Positions 59,774-64,000 of a stretch of DNA of 64,000 nt are shown here, piece by piece. The stretch comes from Poecilobothrus nobilitatus (lineage: Eukaryota; Arthropoda; Insecta; Diptera; Dolichopodidae). Made by a program: the position numbers and the translations under genes. The notes beneath the pieces were generated by a model, which was given only the letters and a program-made list of their open reading frames with translations, searched no databases and had not been told where the DNA came from. The stretch spans positions 267,956,515 to 268,020,514 of the forward strand of contig OX352773.1 in NCBI GenBank assembly GCA_947095535.1, read 5' to 3'. The stretch's first letter is position 1. Every line of letters starts with the position of its first letter.

Positions 59774-60068
59774 CATACTACTGCATGTTGTAACTATATT
59801 GATACCTTCGTAACATGATTGAAACAAAAGTAATAATATAATAGACGAATTTATTGTTCCCTTACAGTCCCATTCCCCAATTCAAAGTTTCCACTTCCCT
59901 GAACTATACTAACGTATCACTAGCCAATATATTGCGTTATAAGTACGTAGTTTCATCCCTTTGGCTAAAGGGGGAAGTAGGTTTAGTTAGTAAGAATTTG
60001 ACACTACGAAGGGGGTATTCATGGTGCCTTCGGAAGATTCTCTCATCTCATCGCTTACGAAAAGAAAA
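59774..60068 (+). mobile_element. LINE-type 3' end (tail family E), copy 2
   Basis: Collinear with 36925-37217: TACTACTGCATGTT, CCTTACAGTCCCA, CTAGCCAATATATTGCGTTA, GTTTCATCCCTTTGGC, GTTTAGTTAGTAAGAATTTG, then ACACTAC and GTGCCTTCGGAAGATTC. The stem partner seen in copy 1 is reduced here to GCCA/TGGC because part of the loop-side sequence is deleted. The 73-codon plus-strand open frame inside has no counterpart in copy 1 and is accidental. Confidence 0.55.
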
Positions 60069-62563
60069 CTTTTAAAATAAAAATCGAAATTCTCAAATTC
60101 TTTAACCTTGAGAATTTCATCCAATTGTTTTTATGGTAAATGATTTTAGATTTATAATTTTCACTTTTCGATTTAATTTTATTTTTTATAGTCATGACTA
60201 TAAAAAAATAAAACAAAAACAAACAAAATAAAATTCTATGAATATGTTTTTATAATTAAAATTTTAACTAGGAAAACAATTAATTTTATCTTCATTTCAT
60301 CTTACATAATTACTGTATTCTTAAGTTTTATTCATTTTTTTTTTTTTTATCAAAATACAATTACCTTTGTTATGTTTTCTTATACTACTCATGTTTATGT
60401 TCATTATTAATCTTAACCCTTAAGTTATATAGTTAACATTAAAAGAATATTATATTACATTAATAAATTCATATGTTTTTTTTTTTTAATTATTTTTTTA
60501 GCCGTTTTTTATCAAAAATAATTAAAACGAACAAGCTGAGCTAAAAGATAATAAATTTCCCCCAATTATGCTGTAAATTTTCATTTCATACCAGTTTTAT
60601 ATTTTTTTTTGTGTTTTCCTAATTTAATTGTCAAATATCTACTTAAACATTTTTTTTCTTTTTTTTTTAACAAAATAAAAATGAAAATTGAAAAGAAAAA
60701 ATGGTAAAATAAAGTGGTAAATTTTTCTTTATATTGAAATAACAACATCAAAACCAAACCAAAATAATTTCTTTATATTAATCTGTTATAATGAAATGTT
60801 AAGGCTAAAACATGTTTATTTTTGGTTAAGACAAAAATGTATTTCTTCGAGGGCTTAACTCAGATTCTTTTTAATATTTTTTATTCTTAGCTCTTAACAA
60901 CCCTTTTTTAATACAACCCTTTCAGAAAATTTTATATGCTAAAAATATTCTAGTAAATTAAATGAAAATGCTTCAATACCTGCATTTCGCTTTAGGTATA
61001 TTAGGTATATTTTTAATGTAAGAATCTATAAGACAAATACATACAAATTATATAAGAATTAGTGATGGAACAATAGAAAACTTTAAAGTGTAGCAAATTC
61101 AATATATGCAGTTGTGAAAGAAAAAAAGAATATAAAATAATTCAGTATTCGAAAATGTTATATTATTATAATTATATTTAACATCAGGTTCGAATGATTT
61201 TCTAGCTATAAGCTATAATGATTTTCTATATATAATATATGTTTCTAAGTTGAAATGATAAAACTCTTTTATTACTATAAGTTGTACGTTTATTTTATTT
61301 TTCCTAAGCTATAGTTGAATTACAAATTTTAAAAATTCTAAGTCAACTTGAAATGTGAAAGGTTTACTCACTAGTCACTACACCCCGATTTCTCTCCATA
61401 GCAACAATTATGGGTTTGAATAGTTTATAGTAGTATACTGGCTAGATAGTACAAAGACTAAGTTGCCTGAAAGGAAAAGGGAATGAAAAGAACACATTAT
61501 TATGTTTCAGAAATGATATTAAATGAGAATTTGGAAATAAAAACAGAATCTTTGACTTGTGAGACTAAATTATACAAGTACAGTTCTCAGAACTATACTA
61601 TTATAATAAAATATATATAGCTGACTTGCTTCTATATTTGACAAGAACTAAATATATTTTAATTTTCTTAATTGTTTTATACAAATTAACTAAACTTTCT
61701 TTTTGTGAAATAAGATTTGGAAGTATAAAAGTTATAAAATTCTACAACTTTTAATATCAAACACAAATAAACATTTCAATTTAATGTAGTAAAATAACTA
61801 CATTTTGACAAATATTTTCTACCCTTATGGCACAAATTGAAAATTTTTTTTTCGTACAAAAATATCAAAGAAAATCGCAACGCAATGAAAAAGGTAAGCC
61901 TTTTTTGGGGTAAAATTCATTATAAGCAAAAAAAGAAAATTTTAAAATTAGAAAAAAATTATACAGTTGTTCAATAAACATTAGGAGTAATTCTTGCTAC
62001 AATGAAGGAAGGATTTAGGTATTTGATTATAATAAGAGTAATAAACACCAAAAAATCCTATACAAAAATTTTATATTGTGTTTTTTAATTGTCGTACAGG
62101 ATTATTAATGAATAAATTTTAATCATTTAGTTAATGAAAATCAATTAAACCACAAAAATCAGACAAATTAACTCAAAATCTCTTAAACGTTCAAGTTCGT
62201 ACTTCTCACAATTAGAAAACTTTAATCCATGTATTTTTTTTCAATTAAAGCAGAAAATGATTACAATTCGACGGAACCATAAGTACATTTTAAACTATTA
62301 TTTTATTTATTTGTTTAGAAAATTCTCAATTTTCTTTTCTATACTTTAGAATTCATTCAAATGTGACTCTCATCACAAGGCACGTGTGAACAAAACAATT
62401 ATATTATCATAAGGATATTATAAACTAATACATAGCTACTTTGACATGAAAATTACAAATTTAATTTATTCTGGTAAATATCGAGGTTTTAATACACCTT
62501 AAATTAAAAAAAAAAAATAAAGTGTTAATAAAAAATTAACACAACTCATGGTTTTTTATAAAA
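60069..62563. other. Gene-free AT-rich spacer
   Basis: No gene, RNA gene or recognisable repeat seen. Confidence 0.55.
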
Positions 62564-62610
62564 CTAGTATTCGCCCGCCCCTCGAAATTCGAGGTGTTTT
62601 AATTAGCAAA
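62564..62610 (-). mobile_element. Second Helitron-type 3' terminus
   Basis: On the minus strand, a CCTCGAA-TTTCGAGG palindrome (62580-62594) is followed by GGCGGGCGAATA and CTAG (62564-62567), then T. Hairpin, 12-base spacing and CTAG|T fit a Helitron 3' end, and a G+C-rich stretch just before CTAG is common in insect Helitrons. No helicase sequence is found upstream (to the right), so it would be a non-autonomous copy. Confidence 0.55.
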
Positions 62611-62827
62611 TACAATACAGTATATACAGTACAGTTTCTTTATTTTATTTAAAATATAAAAATATAATTTTCAATAATTAAAGTCTTCATGAATTTAAAA
62701 TTTCTTTGCAAATGATATTTTTTGTAAAAAAACGGTTATTATTATCGTTTAGAAGTTTCCCTTGATTTATTGAGTATTGGAAACTCAATATATACTTATT
62801 ATATATATATTATAAGAAGCCTAAGAT

Positions 62828-63425
62828 GGTAAATCATTGAGTAAAAGGGTCTTAAATGTCTATCAATACAGATTAAACATTATGATGATATTATGATATG
62901 TAAGAATTTATTTCGTTTAAAATATAAAAACAATAGAATAGAATCGAACTTGCAAACAAAGACTTCTAAAGTTTAAGAAGCGGCCACTCTACCACTGCAC
63001 CAAACTCCCCACTGAAGTTTAGATGTTTATATTCAATTATATTGTGAAATTTCTATTTCCTACCATGCAAACTATATTTTAAAATTTTATTTATGTTTTT
63101 AGAAAAAAAAACAAAAAGCAAAAACAACAAAGCAAAATTTAAAATTCAACGGAATAAAAGAGCGTCGTTTTTGAATTGTATATTATAGGTATAGATTATA
63201 CATATTATATGTATATACATATACATATGTATATACTTTACATGGGATTTTTATAAAAATGGAAAATTATTAATGAAAATTAGAAAATTTTGGAAAAATA
63301 TTAATCTTGTAAGATGGCTGTACTGAATATTTATCATTTAAAAAGAAAAAAATGAAAGTTGGTTGGTAAATTATTGAGTAAAAGGGTTTTAAATGTCTGT
63401 CATTTACAGATTAAATATTATGATT
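62828..63425 (+). repeat. Direct repeat pair of about 58 bp, 537 bp apart
   Basis: GGTAAATCATTGAGTAAAAG followed by GGTCTTAAATGTC and ending CAGATTAAACATTATGA starts at 62828. A close copy, GGTAAATTATTGAGTAAAAG, starts at 63365 and ends at about 63424. They bracket the tRNA-like segment at 62942, so both may be parts of one composite or duplicated mobile element. Confidence 0.75.
62942..63010 (-). mobile_element. tRNA-like SINE head (fourth type)
   Basis: On the minus strand: GGGGAGTTTGGTGCAGTGG, TAGAGTGGCCGCTTCTTAAA, then CTTTAGAAGTCTTTGTTTGC and AAGTTCGATTC. The A-box-like TGGTGCAGTGG and B-box-like AGTTCGATTC spacing fits a tRNA head. The acceptor ends do not pair well and the anticodon stem is long but uneven, so a SINE or tRNA pseudogene is more likely than an active tRNA gene. 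Confidence 0.6.
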
Positions 63426-64000
63426 AATTTATTCTAATAAATTTTGTTTTATTTTTTGGAGCTTTTTTTATTAAAAAAATTAATGTTGAGATCAAGGAAA
63501 GAATAGGTACTCATTCTCAAGAATGATATTTTTCTTTAAATTAATTTAGAATTTTTTTTTTTTGTTTTTTTTTGTAAATTTTTATATTAAAAAAAAATAT
63601 TTTTTAATTAAATTAAAAATAACTTTTAAATTACTTGTAGATTTCTAATAAAAATTAAAAATAAAATAAGCCATAAAAATTTTATATTTAAAAAGAAATT
63701 ATTTTTACCAGTAGGTGCTTAAAAAAACAAAATTTTAAGTTTTTTTTTGTTGGGCCTGAATGTTTTTCTATTTGTTTTTGTTTTAAATTGAAATTTCTTT
63801 AGAAAATTGTGTGATAACTTAATTTATTTTTTATTATATGTTTTGTAGAAAAAAGAAAGTATTTATGTTTTAAATTCAAAAAATTAGCTTGAGTTTCCAT
63901 ATAAAAACAAATTAAGAGAGTTTTTTTTTTATAAAAGAATATTCAGATGCTGCTGTGACTGTATAGTAATCGTTAACAAAAAAAAAAAAACCAGAGTGTA
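63426..64000. other. Gene-free AT-rich spacer
   Basis: No gene recognised up to the end of the window. Confidence 0.55.

Noticed and set aside
59854..60075. 73-codon plus-strand frame
   Set aside because: It lies within the second LINE-type tail, and the collinear copy at 36925 does not keep the frame open.
62942..63010. Functional minus-strand tRNA
   Set aside because: Box-like motifs are present, but stems are poor and it sits between repeat copies. SINE head or tRNA pseudogene is more likely; a tRNA covariance-model scan would settle it.
1..64000. CRISPR arrays, bacterial operons, riboswitches, Rho-independent terminators
   Set aside because: Nothing here resembles prokaryotic gene organisation. 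The T-runs are genome-wide homopolymers, and the repeats lack regular spacer structure.

Overview
This window looks like eukaryotic, probably insect and most likely dipteran, non-coding DNA: either an intergenic desert or the inside of a very long intron. It is extremely A+T-rich by eye (composition not computed), full of A and T homopolymers of about 8-20 bases, and has no open frame longer than about 130 codons. No intact host gene could be recognised on either strand. The longest open frames are antisense or out-of-frame readings of repeats. The insect assignment is an inference from the element types: tRNA-headed SINEs, decayed non-LTR retrotransposons with an RNase H plus a C-terminal C-x2-C-x10-H-x4-C knuckle, a Helitron, and modular repeats carrying CGTC/GACG tracts like those common in fly genomes.

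Layout. 1-9500: AT-rich spacer with two copies of repeat family A (3311, 7499) and one short coding-like island on the minus strand (6407-6511). 9522-10475: the best protein-level remnant, a LINE 3' end that stays in one frame through several stop codons. 11333-14735: two SINEs and a small minisatellite. 16275: a long (TA)n tract. 17177-24565: two copies of repeat family B and a perfect 23-bp hairpin. 25760-26235: the first of three fold-back-like family D elements. 27487-37217: two more A copies (one abutting a SINE), two B fragments, a coding-like island at 29904 and a LINE-type tail. 39114: a second LINE remnant. 43046-44068 and 49066-49995: the two larger D elements, with a well-preserved SINE at 47836 flanked by an exact 10-bp duplication between them. 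50869-54716: B copies around a Helitron 3' end with part of its helicase. 55754-57473: tandem SINEs. 57705-58977: an A-like head joined to B modules. 59774: a second LINE-type tail. 62564: a second Helitron-type terminus. The rest is unassigned AT-rich sequence.

The most interesting items are families A, B and D. A and B each have short terminal inverted repeats, a CGTC/GACG tract near one end, degenerate tandem modules inside, and a conserved stretch of about 35-40 bp lying outside one inverted repeat. D has inverted arms built from degenerate 11-18-bp subrepeats around a core of repeated units. None could be matched to a named family without a database search. Family letters A, B and D are labels of convenience used only here.
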